A DNA stretch of 36,206 nt from Tannerellaceae bacterium. GTDB lineage: Bacteria; Bacteroidota; Bacteroidia; Bacteroidales; Tannerellaceae. The position numbers and the translations under genes are program-made. Below, piece after piece: positions 1 to 7,869 of this stretch. The notes beneath the pieces are model-generated. The model was not told where the DNA came from. It ran no database searches and saw only the letters and a list, made by a program, of their open reading frames with translations. The first letter of the stretch is position 1, and each line of letters begins with the position of its first letter. The stretch is from contig JAJPZJ010000048.1 of the NCBI GenBank assembly GCA_021204405.1, positions 1-36,206 on the forward strand. The letters run 5' to 3'.

Positions 1-276
1 AACATTCATATGATGTTCAATAAATCAACGGACATTATGCGGATAATCATTTTACGTAATTGCATATCTGGGAGTGTTATCAAAGAACGTCTGACACCAG
101 CATTAAATAATTATATCCGGCAGCTCTCCGGTATGGGAAATAACTTAAACCAGATTGCACGAAAAGCTAACAGAGAGGGGTATTCACCTATCCGGAATGA
201 ATATCTCTATTTAGCTGAAAAAATTGATAATATAATAGACTTGATTGGGGATGATGGCGAAGATAGTAAAAGGTAA
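1..276 (+). CDS. MobC-like mobilisation (relaxosome) protein, 5'-truncated by the window edge
   Basis: The frame is open from base 1, so the visible ATG codons at 10 and 13 are probably internal. The visible part contains the hallmark of Bacteroidetes MobC-like relaxosome accessory proteins: a GNNLNQIARKAN motif (around residues 43-54 counted from the ATG at 10) preceded by an ERLTPALNNYIRQLSG stretch. These proteins bind oriT and assist the relaxase. The 3' end overlaps the relaxase start at 251-254, typical of a translationally coupled mobC-relaxase pair. Oddity: bases 7-52 of this gene recur exactly, in inverted orientation, at the other end of the window (36161-36206). Confidence 0.75.
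   Translation, partial: NIHMMFNKSTDIMRIIILRNCISGSVIKERLTPALNNYIRQLSGMGNNLNQIARKANREGYSPIRNEYLYLAEKIDNIIDLIGDDGEDSKR
7..52 (+). repeat. Left arm of a 46-bp exact terminal inverted repeat
   Basis: These 46 bases, internal to the mobC-like gene, equal the reverse complement of 36161-36206. The match ends at base 52/53. Confidence 0.95.
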
Positions 277-1163
277 ATCTTTTAAAGGAGTAATCAATTA
301 TATAATGGATAAAGAAAAGAGTACACAGGTTATTGATGCAGATGGGCTTCGCATGAAAAATAAATCCTCTATAATCCAGAGTTTTGTAATACAAACTACC
401 CTCAATAGTCGTGTATCGAAATCTGTATGCCATATATCACTTGATTTTTCCGCACAGGATAAGGGTAAACTATCAAATGCACTCATGAGAAAAATAGCAC
501 GTGGCTACATGGAAAAATGGGAATAGTAAATACACAATATATCGTAGGTAGGCATTTTGATAAAGATCATCCTCATCTTCACCTGGTATATAATCGGATT
601 AATAATGATGGAAAAACGATTACTGACAGTAATCGTTTTCGGAGTGAAAAATATGCAAAGAATTAACAGAGAAGTATGGACTGTATTTTGCTACCGGTAA
701 AGAGAATGTGAAAGAACATCGCCTCAAAGAGCCGGATAAAACCCAATATGAGATATATAATAGCCTCAAAACATGGGTTGCTGAATGCCGGAATTGGGAG
801 CAATTAACAACTAAACTAAAAGAAGTAGGGATAGAAATTGAATTTAAAATTAAGGGTAATTCCGATGAAGTACAGGGAATCCGATTCAAGAAAAACAACT
901 ATTACTTTAATGGTTCTAAGGTTGATAGAATGTTTAGCTATTCAAAGATTAATTATCAGTTAAGCCAAAATGCAAAAACAAATTCTGTAATTCAATCTCA
1001 TTCTATGAAAAACTCTACTTTGTCAGTAGGGGAGCATGTTAGGAATAGTTTTGGAGGTCTATTTAATATTTCTTCCGGAAGCGGAACTGATAAGAATGAA
1101 ACCGATTTTCAGCATTTAATGCGAAAGAAAAAGAAAAAGCGGAAATTCGGAAGGCAGATATAA
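251..1163 (+). pseudogene. MOBP-type relaxase/mobilisation protein, two apparent 1-base frameshifts
   Basis: Three consecutive reading frames join into one relaxase of about 304 residues. The N-terminal part (FKGVINYIM) resembles the catalytic-tyrosine region. The middle carries the metal-binding histidine triad HPHLHLVYNR followed by SNRFRSEK. The last part continues ELTEKYGLYFATGKENVKEH and ends in a lysine-rich tail. Frame is lost once in the A5 run at 513-517 (an extra A restores YMEKMGIVNTQYIVGRHF) and once in the A5 run at 647-651 (an extra A restores SEKICKELTEKYG). Either sequence error or real decay could explain this. The family nicks oriT to start conjugative mobilisation. The start overlaps the mobC-like gene. 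Confidence 0.8.
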
Positions 1164-1185
1164 GTAACAATTAAATTAAGTAGTC

Positions 1186-1734
1186 ATGAAAGATATTAAT
1201 ATGAATGAAGTATATACACTTTTTGAAGAGATTAAAGAACTTATAAAGAAAGGAAATTGCAAAAGTACTGTTATCCAACCAGAGATAGAACTTCCTGATT
1301 TATCTGTTATAAATGAACTTACAGATAAATTTAAGAAGACTATTGAAGAAGTTCGTAAACCGGTGAGAACAGAGCTCTATCATACTTTTAGTATTGCTTC
1401 AGATAAAGTTTTTATTGGTGTAATGGGAATTATTTGTATTTGTCTTTTCTGTCTGTTTACAACATACTATCAACGGAGTGAAATTTCCAATTACAAGAAT
1501 AGTGATTTGAAATATCGTTATATTAAAATGGTTGGAGGTGTCACTGCAAATGAGTTAAACCAGCTTGAGAATCTCTTTGATAATAAGCAGGACAGTATAA
1601 GATTTATTCGTAAACAGGTAAAAGAATATGAGAAGGCAGTAGTGGAAGAAGCCAAACGATTGGAAAAAGCTCGAATGAAGGAACTGGAAGCGGAACAGCT
1701 GAAAAGAGAAGCAGAGAAGTTAAAGCTCAAATAA
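1186..1734 (+). CDS. Membrane-anchored coiled-coil protein of the mobilisation module
   Basis: This protein of 182 residues has one clear transmembrane segment at about residues 64-84 (VFIGVMGIICICLFCLFTTYY). A charged N-terminal region of about 60 residues precedes it, and a long C-terminal helix rich in Glu, Lys and Ala (about residues 125-182, coiled coil likely) follows. It starts 22 bases after the relaxase stop. Similar single-pass proteins often sit just after Bacteroidetes MOBP relaxases, so a role in mobilisation is plausible but not shown. No catalytic motif is visible. The 3' end overlaps the convergent gene at 1727-2127 by 8 bases. This frame is intact, unlike most of its neighbours. 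Confidence 0.7.
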   Translation: MKDINMNEVYTLFEEIKELIKKGNCKSTVIQPEIELPDLSVINELTDKFKKTIEEVRKPVRTELYHTFSIASDKVFIGVMGIICICLFCLFTTYYQRSEISNYKNSDLKYRYIKMVGGVTANELNQLENLFDNKQDSIRFIRKQVKEYEKAVVEEAKRLEKARMKELEAEQLKREAEKLKLK

Positions 1735-2127
1735 GAAGGAAACAGACTCTTTCGTCTCCTTTGAACAGGTTAAGATAACAATTGGGTAACATCCACCGGA
1801 AGCCTTCCTTGTCATATTCATAGAGTTCATTTAGAAATGAAATATACTTTCCTAAATTTTCTTCAGGATTATCCAGGTACATAATATTTTATCGCATCTT
1901 TTTGCAGCATCAAAACCGCAGGAGAGAGTTACCTGGCTGGCATCGAATTTGAGTTCGACTTCTATTGCAAAAGTTTCTATACTGTTTTCATGATATTCTA
2001 TCATACAAATAGGATAATCAGAAAACTTATCTTGAAGAGTGGAATGTCCCAATCTCATTAAAGATGTGGTCAGATTAATCAACTCCGGAAATCCCTTCTC
2101 AGTAAAGTATTGTTGTATTTTGCTCAT
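1727..2127 (-). pseudogene. Unknown protein of about 133 residues, one apparent frameshift
   Basis: I do not recognise the family. The first frame (start 2127) gives MSKIQQYFTEKGFPELINLTT and runs to about SCGFDAAKRCDK. After a 1-base loss near 1883-1893 (plus-strand T4 run at 1887-1890) a second frame continues MYLDNPEENLGKYISFL, ends KGDERVC and FLLI, and stops at 1727-1729. The join is supported because the second part reads as sensible soluble protein with no stop for 51 codons. The protein is small, acidic and without membrane segments. It converges on the mobilisation-module gene. Its promoter would lie in the AT-rich gap that follows. Function unknown. Confidence 0.5.
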
Positions 2128-2461
2128 AATTGTCCGTTTTTAATTTCCGGTTACATTCTACCGGAATACTATAAATAATAGGGTATAACTATCCAGATAA
2201 TCCAAAGAATATATTCTGATAATACATGCTATTTACATTTTCATATTCTGTTATTCCTCTATTGTACGGACTAACAATAATGGAGCCCTATGAATAAATG
2301 TAAAAATTCTGCTTTACCAGAACTGCTAAAATTAGCTATCCCTTGATTATAAGGATAATCGAAATATTACATTTCAAAATATCTGTGCGCAAAAATATAA
2401 AATAATATTAAAAAACAAACTCATTTTCTTATCTTTACAAGCATAAACAGAAAACAGTAAT
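2128..2461. other. AT-rich gap between divergent genes
   Basis: No convincing gene. A short inverted repeat (TTCCGG ... CCGGAA) lies at about 2143-2166, near the start of the reverse-strand gene. TATCTTTA at 2430-2437, one mismatch from the Bacteroidetes -7 box, sits about 24 bases before the nucleotidyltransferase-HEPN start and may be its promoter. An 18-codon open frame at 2290 has no support as a gene. Confidence 0.4.
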
Positions 2462-3339
2462 ATGAAGAGATCAATAGCCCACTTACCAAAGGAGAAGCAA
2501 GAAGATTTGCGCTATATTGTACAACTCATATTGGAGAGAATTCCCCAAATACAGATGATTATACTGTATGGAAGTTATGCTACAGGTAAATATGTAGAGT
2601 TTGATACTCGTATTGACTTTGGTATCCGTACCACTTATATGAGTGATTATGATATATTGGTAGTGACCGATAAGGCAAAAGACAAAGAAGTCGGTCAGAG
2701 ATTAGATAATATAGAAGAAATCTATTATAAGAATCCTGAAAAACAAACTCCTGTACAGTTTATTAATGACGATATTAAGAGCTTAAATAAATATCTTTCG
2801 GATGGGAGATATTTCTATACTCAACTTAAAGAGGAAGGTATTATCTTATATAATACTGGAATTTTAAACTTGCAAGACGGAGAAAGCTCGAGTATGGTGA
2901 GATACATAAACAGGCGGAGGAGTATTACAAAGAAAAGCATCAAAGTGCTTATGAATTTTTTGACGGTTCTCAATATTATTACTCTAAAGGTTGGTATAAG
3001 AAAGCCAGTTTTAATCTCCATCAGACATGCGAAAATTTATTTTATGCTGTCCGTTTAGTTTTTACATTGGAAAATAGCAAACAGCATAATCTTTCCAAAC
3101 TTTTAGCCTCTGTTAGAAAATATTCTGATAAGTTTGAAAAAATATTTCCTAGAAAGACTGATGAAGAGAAGAGATTATTTACCCTTTTGAAGTCTGCATA
3201 TGTTGAGGCTCGTTATAATCCTAAATTCGTTGTGACTAAAAATAACATTGATTCTCTTTTTCCGATTGTGAATCAGCTTTTTGATTTAGTGAAAGAGATT
3301 TATAAAGAAAGGATTGAGGAGTATAAGAAATTTGATTAA
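2462..3339 (+). pseudogene. Fused nucleotidyltransferase (MNT)-HEPN protein, one apparent frameshift
   Basis: The N-terminal half (to about residue 130) is a minimal polymerase-beta-like nucleotidyltransferase. It has the glycine-serine motif LYGSYATGK (about residues 35-43) and the metal-binding pair in SDYDILVV (about 61-68). Frame is lost near 2860-2865; one extra A restores YNTGNFKLARRRKLEYGEI. The second half is then a HEPN domain with the typical FNLHQTCENLFYAVRL helix and the KQHNLSKLL segment, running to 3339, about 292 residues in all. The spacing between Arg and His does not fit the R-x4-6-H RNase motif. MNT and HEPN proteins usually form toxin-antitoxin pairs. Here they are one chain, as in a common Bacteroidetes subfamily. 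A defence or toxin-antitoxin role is inferred. Confidence 0.75.
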
Positions 3340-3372
3340 AAAACTAATTAAATTAAAAGTGTAAATTTGCAT

Positions 3373-4145
3373 ATGAGTAAATGGAATAAAAAGAAAGCAT
3401 TATTATACTTAAATACTCTTATTGCAGATATAGCCATATTGGAGCGATGCAAAAGACATTCTACTGAACATATGAGATAGTTAACAAATACTCTTGTTTT
3501 TTAGATGAGGTATTTGGTGCGGATTCTTATTATCATTCTAGCATTAAATGTTTAACCTGGAGTTCTTCAGAAAGTCGTATTTTATATGGATGGGATATAA
3601 ATGAACAACTAGAAATGCTACAACAAGATGCGTATGTTGAACACTTGGGGTTAGCTAAAGGTTTTTTATTGGCTGCCAAAGATTATCTCGAAATGAATGA
3701 TATAGAAAGTGCATATATAGTACCTATCAAGAAACAGGCCACTAATGAATTGATGAAAGTACTTTCTTTGTCTGAAAATAAACTAAGAAAAATAATTCGA
3801 ACACAACCAGAGAAAGAAAAACAGATACAAGACAGTTTTGAAAATCTATTAATTGGAGCAGAATTAGAATACAAAAGGGAAGTACCTCATATAGAGTATT
3901 CTTCAAAAAATTATATACCAGATTTCAGTTTTGAGAATATATCATTGGCAGTAGAGATAAAACTATGTAAGACGGATGAAAAAAATTTAATATCCCAAAT
4001 CAACGATGATATTTTAGCTTATAAAACTCAATTCACTAATATCCTTTTTATAATTTATGATTTAGGCAAAATACGAGATATTGATCAATTCAAACAGTCA
4101 TTTGAGAATAGTGAGAATGTTATAGTTCATATTATCAAACATTAG
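3373..4145 (+). pseudogene. PD-(D/E)XK nuclease, DpnII/MboI-like, one apparent frameshift
   Basis: The reconstructed protein has about 257 residues. It starts MSKWNKKKALLYLNTLIADI at 3373, shifts frame near 3465-3470 (an extra A gives RHSTETYEIVNKYS), and then is open to 4145. The C-terminal domain shows the nuclease core: YIPDFSF (Asp about 184) followed by LAVEIKL (Glu about 195, Lys about 197) and QINDDILAY. This matches the DpnII/MboI-type PD-(D/E)XK family often found as stand-alone proteins in defence regions. No methyltransferase is adjacent, so a classical restriction-modification pair is unlikely. It lies 33 bases after the MNT-HEPN gene on the same strand, and the two probably form one cargo unit. 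If translation starts only at 3615, the nuclease domain would still be made. Confidence 0.65.
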
Positions 4146-4160
4146 GAGTGAAATTCTATT

Positions 4161-4182
4161 GTTTGGGAACAATTTGGGAACA
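4161..4182 (+). repeat. Two direct TTTGGGAACAA repeats near the element end
   Basis: Two near-adjacent copies, separated by the shared T, lie between the nuclease gene and tRNA-Leu. They are candidate integrase arm sites or part of the attachment region. This rests on position only. Confidence 0.4.
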
Positions 4183-4192
4183 AAAGCTAAAA

Positions 4193-4230
4193 AGAAAAAG
4201 CGTAACTGATTGATTTTCAGCTACGCTTTC
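4193..4230 (-). terminator. Rho-independent terminator of tRNA-Leu
   Basis: An 8-bp stem AAAGCGTA (4197-4204) pairs with TACGCTTT (4222-4229). On the minus strand it is followed by a T-rich run. It sits just past the 3' end of the tRNA gene and may also end transcription from the element. Confidence 0.7.
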
Positions 4231-4240
4231 GTTTTTGTCG

Positions 4241-4324
4241 TACCCAGAGCCGGGATCGAACCGGCATGGAAATTACCCCACTGGTGTTTGAGACCAGCGC
4301 GTCTACCAATTCCGCCATCTGGGC
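4241..4324 (-). tRNA. tRNA-Leu (anticodon CAA)
   Basis: The minus strand folds as a class II tRNA. The acceptor stem is GCCCAGA/TCTGGGT with discriminator A. The D-arm is GGCGGAATTGGTAGACGC and the anticodon arm is CTGGT-CTCAAAC-ACCAG, giving anticodon CAA. A long variable arm (TGGGGTAATTTCCAT) and the T-arm GCCGGTTCGATCCCGGC follow. CCA is not encoded. The mobile element abuts its 3' end. Confidence 0.95.
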
Positions 4325-4432
4325 ATTTGCTTAAATGCGTTGCAAAGGTAAGGAATATTTTTTATTAGGCAAGAGATAGAACCTTTTTTTTAAATAAAGG
4401 AAGCTGGTAGAATAAATCAAAAATTATTTCGT

Positions 4433-4440
4433 TACATTTG
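4433..4440 (+). promoter_or_regulatory. Bacteroidetes-type -7 box (TACATTTG) before manC
   Basis: A perfect TAnnTTTG match lies 41 bases before the mannose-1-phosphate guanylyltransferase start. The -33 box is not clear. Confidence 0.5.
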
Positions 4441-4481
4441 TATATAAGTGTATAAATTAAAAGATAAAATAACCTAATATC

Positions 4482-5567
4482 ATGACTGATAATTATTGTG
4501 TAATTATGGGGGGAGGAATTGGTAGCCGGTTCTGGCCGTTCAGCCGTGAGACATTTCCAAAACAATTTTTGGACTTTTTTGGGACTGGCCGTTCTTTATT
4601 ACAACTGACCTTTGATCACTTTTCAAAAATTATTCCTGTAGAAAATATATATATTGTAACCAATGAGTTATATGCAGAACTGATGAGGGAGCAATTACCA
4701 GAGCTGCATGAAAGTCAGATTCTACTGGAACCTACCCGCAGGAATACAGCTCCATGTATTGCATATGCAGCCTATCATATTTATGCAAGAAATCCTAAAG
4801 CCAATATAGTAGTAGCACCCTCTGACCATTTAATTATTAATGTAGATAGCTTTTTGAGGGATGTGAATAAAGGATTAGAACTGGTAAGAGAAAATGATGC
4901 ACTGGTTACATTGGGTGTGCATCCCAGCCGGCCTGAAACCGGATATGGATATATTCAGAGTAGCGATACAAAGTTGGGAGAGTTTACCAAAGTTAAAACC
5001 TTTACAGAGAAACCTGATTATGATCTGGCTAAGATTTTTTATGAAAGTGGTGAGTTTTTCTGGAATTCCGGACTTTTCCTGTGGAATGTACAGTCTATTC
5101 TAGCAGCTTTCCGGAAGTTTTTGCCTGATATTTCCGCACGTTTCGATTTGGGGAAAGATAAATTTAATACTTCTGAGGAGCGTAGTTTTATAAAAGAACA
5201 TTTTCCGTATTGTCCCAATATTTCTATTGATTACGGTATTATGGAGAAAGCAGATAATGTGTATATGCTTTGTGTCGATTTTGGTTGGGCCGATCTGGGT
5301 ACCTGGGGTTCCTTACATGAAACTGCTACGGTTAAGGATGAAGAAAAAAATGCTTTTCTAAAAACAAGCAAGGCTTTAACGTATGAGAGTACCGGCAATA
5401 TAATTGCATTGGAAAATCCGGAGAAACTTGCTGTCATTCAAGGATTAAATGATTATATCATAGCTGACTCCGGCAATGTATTGCTTATTTGTAAAAAAGA
5501 AGATGAATCCAAAATTAAGCAATTTATGGCGGATGCCCAGATGAAGTATGGGAAAGAATTTAATTGA
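4482..5567 (+). CDS. manC: Mannose-1-phosphate guanylyltransferase
   Basis: The enzyme makes GDP-mannose from mannose-1-phosphate and GTP, the activated sugar for capsule, LPS and glycoprotein glycans and the precursor of GDP-fucose. The protein has 361 residues, normal for the short Bacteroidetes form without the isomerase domain. The nucleotide-binding signature GGGIGSRFWPFSR followed by PKQFLDFF is at about residues 10-31. APSDHL (about 111-116), FTEKP, FFWNSGLFLW and GWADLGTW are all present as expected. It is monocistronic: upstream is the divergent tRNA-Leu and downstream a convergent operon with a shared terminator. The ATG at 4482 fits the conserved N-terminus. Confidence 0.93.
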   Translation: MTDNYCVIMGGGIGSRFWPFSRETFPKQFLDFFGTGRSLLQLTFDHFSKIIPVENIYIVTNELYAELMREQLPELHESQILLEPTRRNTAPCIAYAAYHIYARNPKANIVVAPSDHLIINVDSFLRDVNKGLELVRENDALVTLGVHPSRPETGYGYIQSSDTKLGEFTKVKTFTEKPDYDLAKIFYESGEFFWNSGLFLWNVQSILAAFRKFLPDISARFDLGKDKFNTSEERSFIKEHFPYCPNISIDYGIMEKADNVYMLCVDFGWADLGTWGSLHETATVKDEEKNAFLKTSKALTYESTGNIIALENPEKLAVIQGLNDYIIADSGNVLLICKKEDESKIKQFMADAQMKYGKEFN

Positions 5568-5592
5568 TGTATAGATCAAAATAGAATAGTAG

Positions 5593-5619
5593 AAAAGGGT
5601 ATCGGTAAGATATCCTTTT
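5593..5619. terminator. Bidirectional terminator between manC and lolC/E
   Basis: The stem AAAAGGGTATC (5593-5603) pairs with GATATCCTTTT (from 5609), with one G-T pair and a 5-base loop, followed by T residues. A-rich sequence on the other side lets it work on both strands. Confidence 0.75.
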
Positions 5620-6852
5620 TTATTTTGTGTTTTTTAGGAATTTACGGCCCAGGTATTGTACGGGATAAAGTGCTGCCAGAAAACCGATAATACTTACAGT
5701 AAGGAATACAATTAGCAAGTCGCCCATGGCAAGCTTTACCGGATAAGCATCTATAATAAATGCACCTGCTGTCTGCCCAAGTTTAATTAGACCTAATTCC
5801 TGTTGTAGCAGGCATAAAACAATACCGATAATAATTCCGATCAGCGCACCGAATCCGGAGATCATCCAGCCTTCAAACAAAAATATTTTCCGTATTAAGG
5901 AGTCGTCTGCTCCCATCGTCTGTAACGTATAGACATCCTCTTTTTTTTCTATCATAAGCATAGAAAGGGAGCCAACTACATTGAATAACGCTATGGTAAG
6001 AATAAAGCTGAGAATAAGGAAAGTCATCCATTTCTCGATTTGCATCATTTTGTAAGAGGCTTCCTGCTGTTCAAAACGATCTTTTACTTCGAACTCTTTT
6101 CCTAATATGCTTTGTATTTCTTTTTTCGTGGCAGATAGATCGGTATGAGAATGAAGCTTTATTTCAATAGAGGTTACTTCCTGGTCATAATGAAACAGCT
6201 CACGTGTTAAAGAGATGGGTACCAGCATATATCCCATATCATAGGAGGGCTGGTTTACACTAAATACACCGGCTATATGGACATACTCCAGGTTAAAAGA
6301 GGTTGCCGGATTGGATAAATTGACATTCTCATCCCGCTTGGGAGCATATATCTCAAGCGGAGAGACAAAGCCGGCATTAATCCCTAAAGTAGAGGCTAAT
6401 CCTATTCCTAACACTCCGTAATTCGCTACTTCGTCTTTTAGTAAGAACTCTCCGTCAATCAGTATGCTATCTATGTGGGTAAGATGCTGGAAAGTATCAT
6501 CGACCCCTTTTATGGTAGCTACCTCCTGGCGGTCTTTGTACCGCACGAGAGCATTTTCCTGTAACACTTCACTGGCATACTGAACCTGTGGTAAATTTAT
6601 AACCTTTTGGATTTCTGGAGAGGAAGGAATGAATACTTTACCGGTACGGGGCGTAATTTTCAGCTCCGGGTCAAAACTACTGAACAGGGAAGAGATCAGC
6701 CCGTTAAATCCATTATATACCGACAAGGTACATACCAGCGCAATGGTTGCAACCATTATACCACAAACCGATATCATAGAAATGATATTGATGGCATTGT
6801 GAGATTTTTTTGAAAACAAATATCTTCTGGCTATGTAAAATGGCAGATTCAA
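5620..6852 (-). CDS. LolC/LolE-type lipoprotein-releasing ABC transporter permease (FtsX family)
   Basis: A 410-residue inner-membrane permease. It has an N-terminal transmembrane segment (about residues 20-45, after YIARRYLFSKKSHNAINIIS), a large periplasmic MacB-like domain (about 50-265), and three C-terminal segments (about 272-300, 325-350, 372-400) typical of FtsX permeases. With an ATPase (LolD) it extracts lipoproteins for delivery to the outer membrane. No ATPase gene is adjacent. Assignment to LolC versus LolE cannot be made from sequence alone, since Bacteroidetes usually encode related homologues. It is the last gene of the aroQ-pyk-methyltransferase-rbfA operon, 8 bases after rbfA. 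Confidence 0.88.
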   Translation of the reverse strand: MNLPFYIARRYLFSKKSHNAINIISMISVCGIMVATIALVCTLSVYNGFNGLISSLFSSFDPELKITPRTGKVFIPSSPEIQKVINLPQVQYASEVLQENALVRYKDRQEVATIKGVDDTFQHLTHIDSILIDGEFLLKDEVANYGVLGIGLASTLGINAGFVSPLEIYAPKRDENVNLSNPATSFNLEYVHIAGVFSVNQPSYDMGYMLVPISLTRELFHYDQEVTSIEIKLHSHTDLSATKKEIQSILGKEFEVKDRFEQQEASYKMMQIEKWMTFLILSFILTIALFNVVGSLSMLMIEKKEDVYTLQTMGADDSLIRKIFLFEGWMISGFGALIGIIIGIVLCLLQQELGLIKLGQTAGAFIIDAYPVKLAMGDLLIVFLTVSIIGFLAALYPVQYLGRKFLKNTK

Positions 6853-6860
6853 GGAGGCTG

Positions 6861-7196
6861 TTATTTATCCAGTAGTTTATCGATATTCTCAATGTAATCC
6901 AGGGAGTCGTCGATAAAGAAGCTTAATTCGGGAATTTTCCGCAATTGTAAATGAACCCGTTGCCCCAGATCGTACCGGATCGCTTTTGTATTGGCACGTA
7001 TGGCTTTAAGCAGTTCTTCCGATTTCTCAGAAGGGAAAATACTTAAATAGGCTTTTGCTATGCCTAAGTCCGGACTTACCCGTACTACACTTACGGAAAT
7101 AAGTGTGCCCGGCATAGCTTTTGTCTGCTTCAGGAAAATATCTCCTAACTCTTTTTGCAGGAGACGTCCGATTTTATTTAATCTTGTTTTTTCCAT
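6861..7196 (-). CDS. rbfA: Ribosome-binding factor A
   Basis: A 111-residue KH-fold protein that binds the 30S subunit and helps mature the 5' end of 16S rRNA. The conserved pattern is clear: TRLNKIGRLLQKELGDIFL near the N-terminus, then VRVSPDLGIAKAYLSIF (about residues 39-55) and the end LRKIPELSFFIDDSLDYIENI. The start at 7196 gives the usual length. The first 25 bases of the gene are duplicated in tandem just upstream (7197-7221), creating a second ATG out of frame whose 15-codon reading overlaps the real start. The gene lies in an operon with lolC/E downstream. Confidence 0.93.
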   Translation of the reverse strand: MEKTRLNKIGRLLQKELGDIFLKQTKAMPGTLISVSVVRVSPDLGIAKAYLSIFPSEKSEELLKAIRANTKAIRYDLGQRVHLQLRKIPELSFFIDDSLDYIENIDKLLDK

Positions 7197-7221
7197 TTTT
7201 ATTTAATCTTGTTTTTTCCAT
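7172..7221 (-). repeat. 25-bp perfect tandem duplication covering the rbfA start
   Basis: Units 7172-7196 and 7197-7221 are identical. Each contains the rbfA start codon and the next seven codons. Because 25 is not a multiple of three, the upstream ATG (7219-7221) is out of frame with rbfA. Confidence 0.95.
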
Positions 7222-7233
7222 ATTTATATATAA

Positions 7234-7869
7234 CTATTTTTTCCAGATCATTGTTAGTCCATCCCGTAAAGGAAGTATAACTTTCTCAACCCGGTTATCT
7301 TCTTTGATCTTCTTATTAAAATTCAGGATACCGATCGTTTGTTTATCGGAAGGATGCGGGGTTTCGATCACTTTACCATCCCAGAGCGTATTATCGGCGA
7401 GTATCAGTCCTCCCGGACGAACTTTGGGAAAGATAAGATCGTAATATTCGCAATACAGCCGTTTATCAGCATCAATAAATACCAGGTTGAAAACTTCATC
7501 CAGTTGGGGAATGATTTCCGTCGCATTCCCGATATGAAGTTTTATTTTATCCTGATGCGGCGACTGCTGTAAATATTTCCGGATAAAATCTTCCATTTCA
7601 TCATTAATCTCGATCGTATGGACGATATCTCCGGTTTCTATCCCTTCTGCCATGCAAAGTGTTGCATATGCAGTGTAGGTACCTATTTCCAGTATCCGGT
7701 GGGGACGGAGCATCCGACAGAACATTTTTAATATCCTTCCCTGCAAATGTCCGGAAAGCATCCGGGGACGTAGCAAGTTTACATTGGCATCACGATTAAG
7801 GGCAGCCAGTAAACTGCCCTCATCGTCTATATGTTTAAGGATATAATCGTCTATCACACCTTCCGGCAT
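7234..7869 (-). CDS. SAM-dependent O-methyltransferase (class I, COG4122-like)
   Basis: This 211-residue protein resembles the caffeoyl-CoA/catechol O-methyltransferase-like family. SAM-binding motif I is ILEIGTYTAYATLCMAEG (about residues 76-93). FIDADKRLYCEYYD (about 133-146) carries the metal and substrate acidic residues, and GGLILADNTLWDGKV (about 154-168) the NTLW motif. The natural substrate is unknown. Its ATG overlaps the pyk stop (TAATG), so it is translationally coupled to pyruvate kinase. rbfA follows 37 bases later. This gene order is common in Bacteroidales. Confidence 0.88.
   Translation of the reverse strand: MPEGVIDDYILKHIDDEGSLLAALNRDANVNLLRPRMLSGHLQGRILKMFCRMLRPHRILEIGTYTAYATLCMAEGIETGDIVHTIEINDEMEDFIRKYLQQSPHQDKIKLHIGNATEIIPQLDEVFNLVFIDADKRLYCEYYDLIFPKVRPGGLILADNTLWDGKVIETPHPSDKQTIGILNFNKKIKEDNRVEKVILPLRDGLTMIWKK

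Larger units (their letters stand above)
1..4240. mobile_element. End of an integrated mobilisable element next to tRNA-Leu
   Basis: This AT-rich segment carries a mobC-like/relaxase pair, accessory genes and defence-like cargo. It stops just before the 3' end of a tRNA-Leu gene, a classic tyrosine-integrase attachment position. Two direct copies of TTTGGGAACAA at about 4161-4182 lie between the last cargo gene and the tRNA and may be att-site arms. No integrase is in the window, and the left part of the element continues outside it. The exact boundary is inferred, not seen, because the opposite attachment repeat is missing here. Base composition is visibly more AT-rich than the chromosomal genes that follow. 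Confidence 0.65.

Noticed and set aside
505..660. Programmed -1 frameshifting in the relaxase
   Set aside because: Neither A5 site forms a canonical slippery heptamer in the reading frame, and two such events in one relaxase would be unusual; base loss is simpler.
2290..2346. 18-codon open frame in the gap before the MNT-HEPN gene
   Set aside because: Very short, no homology recognised, no clear translation signal.
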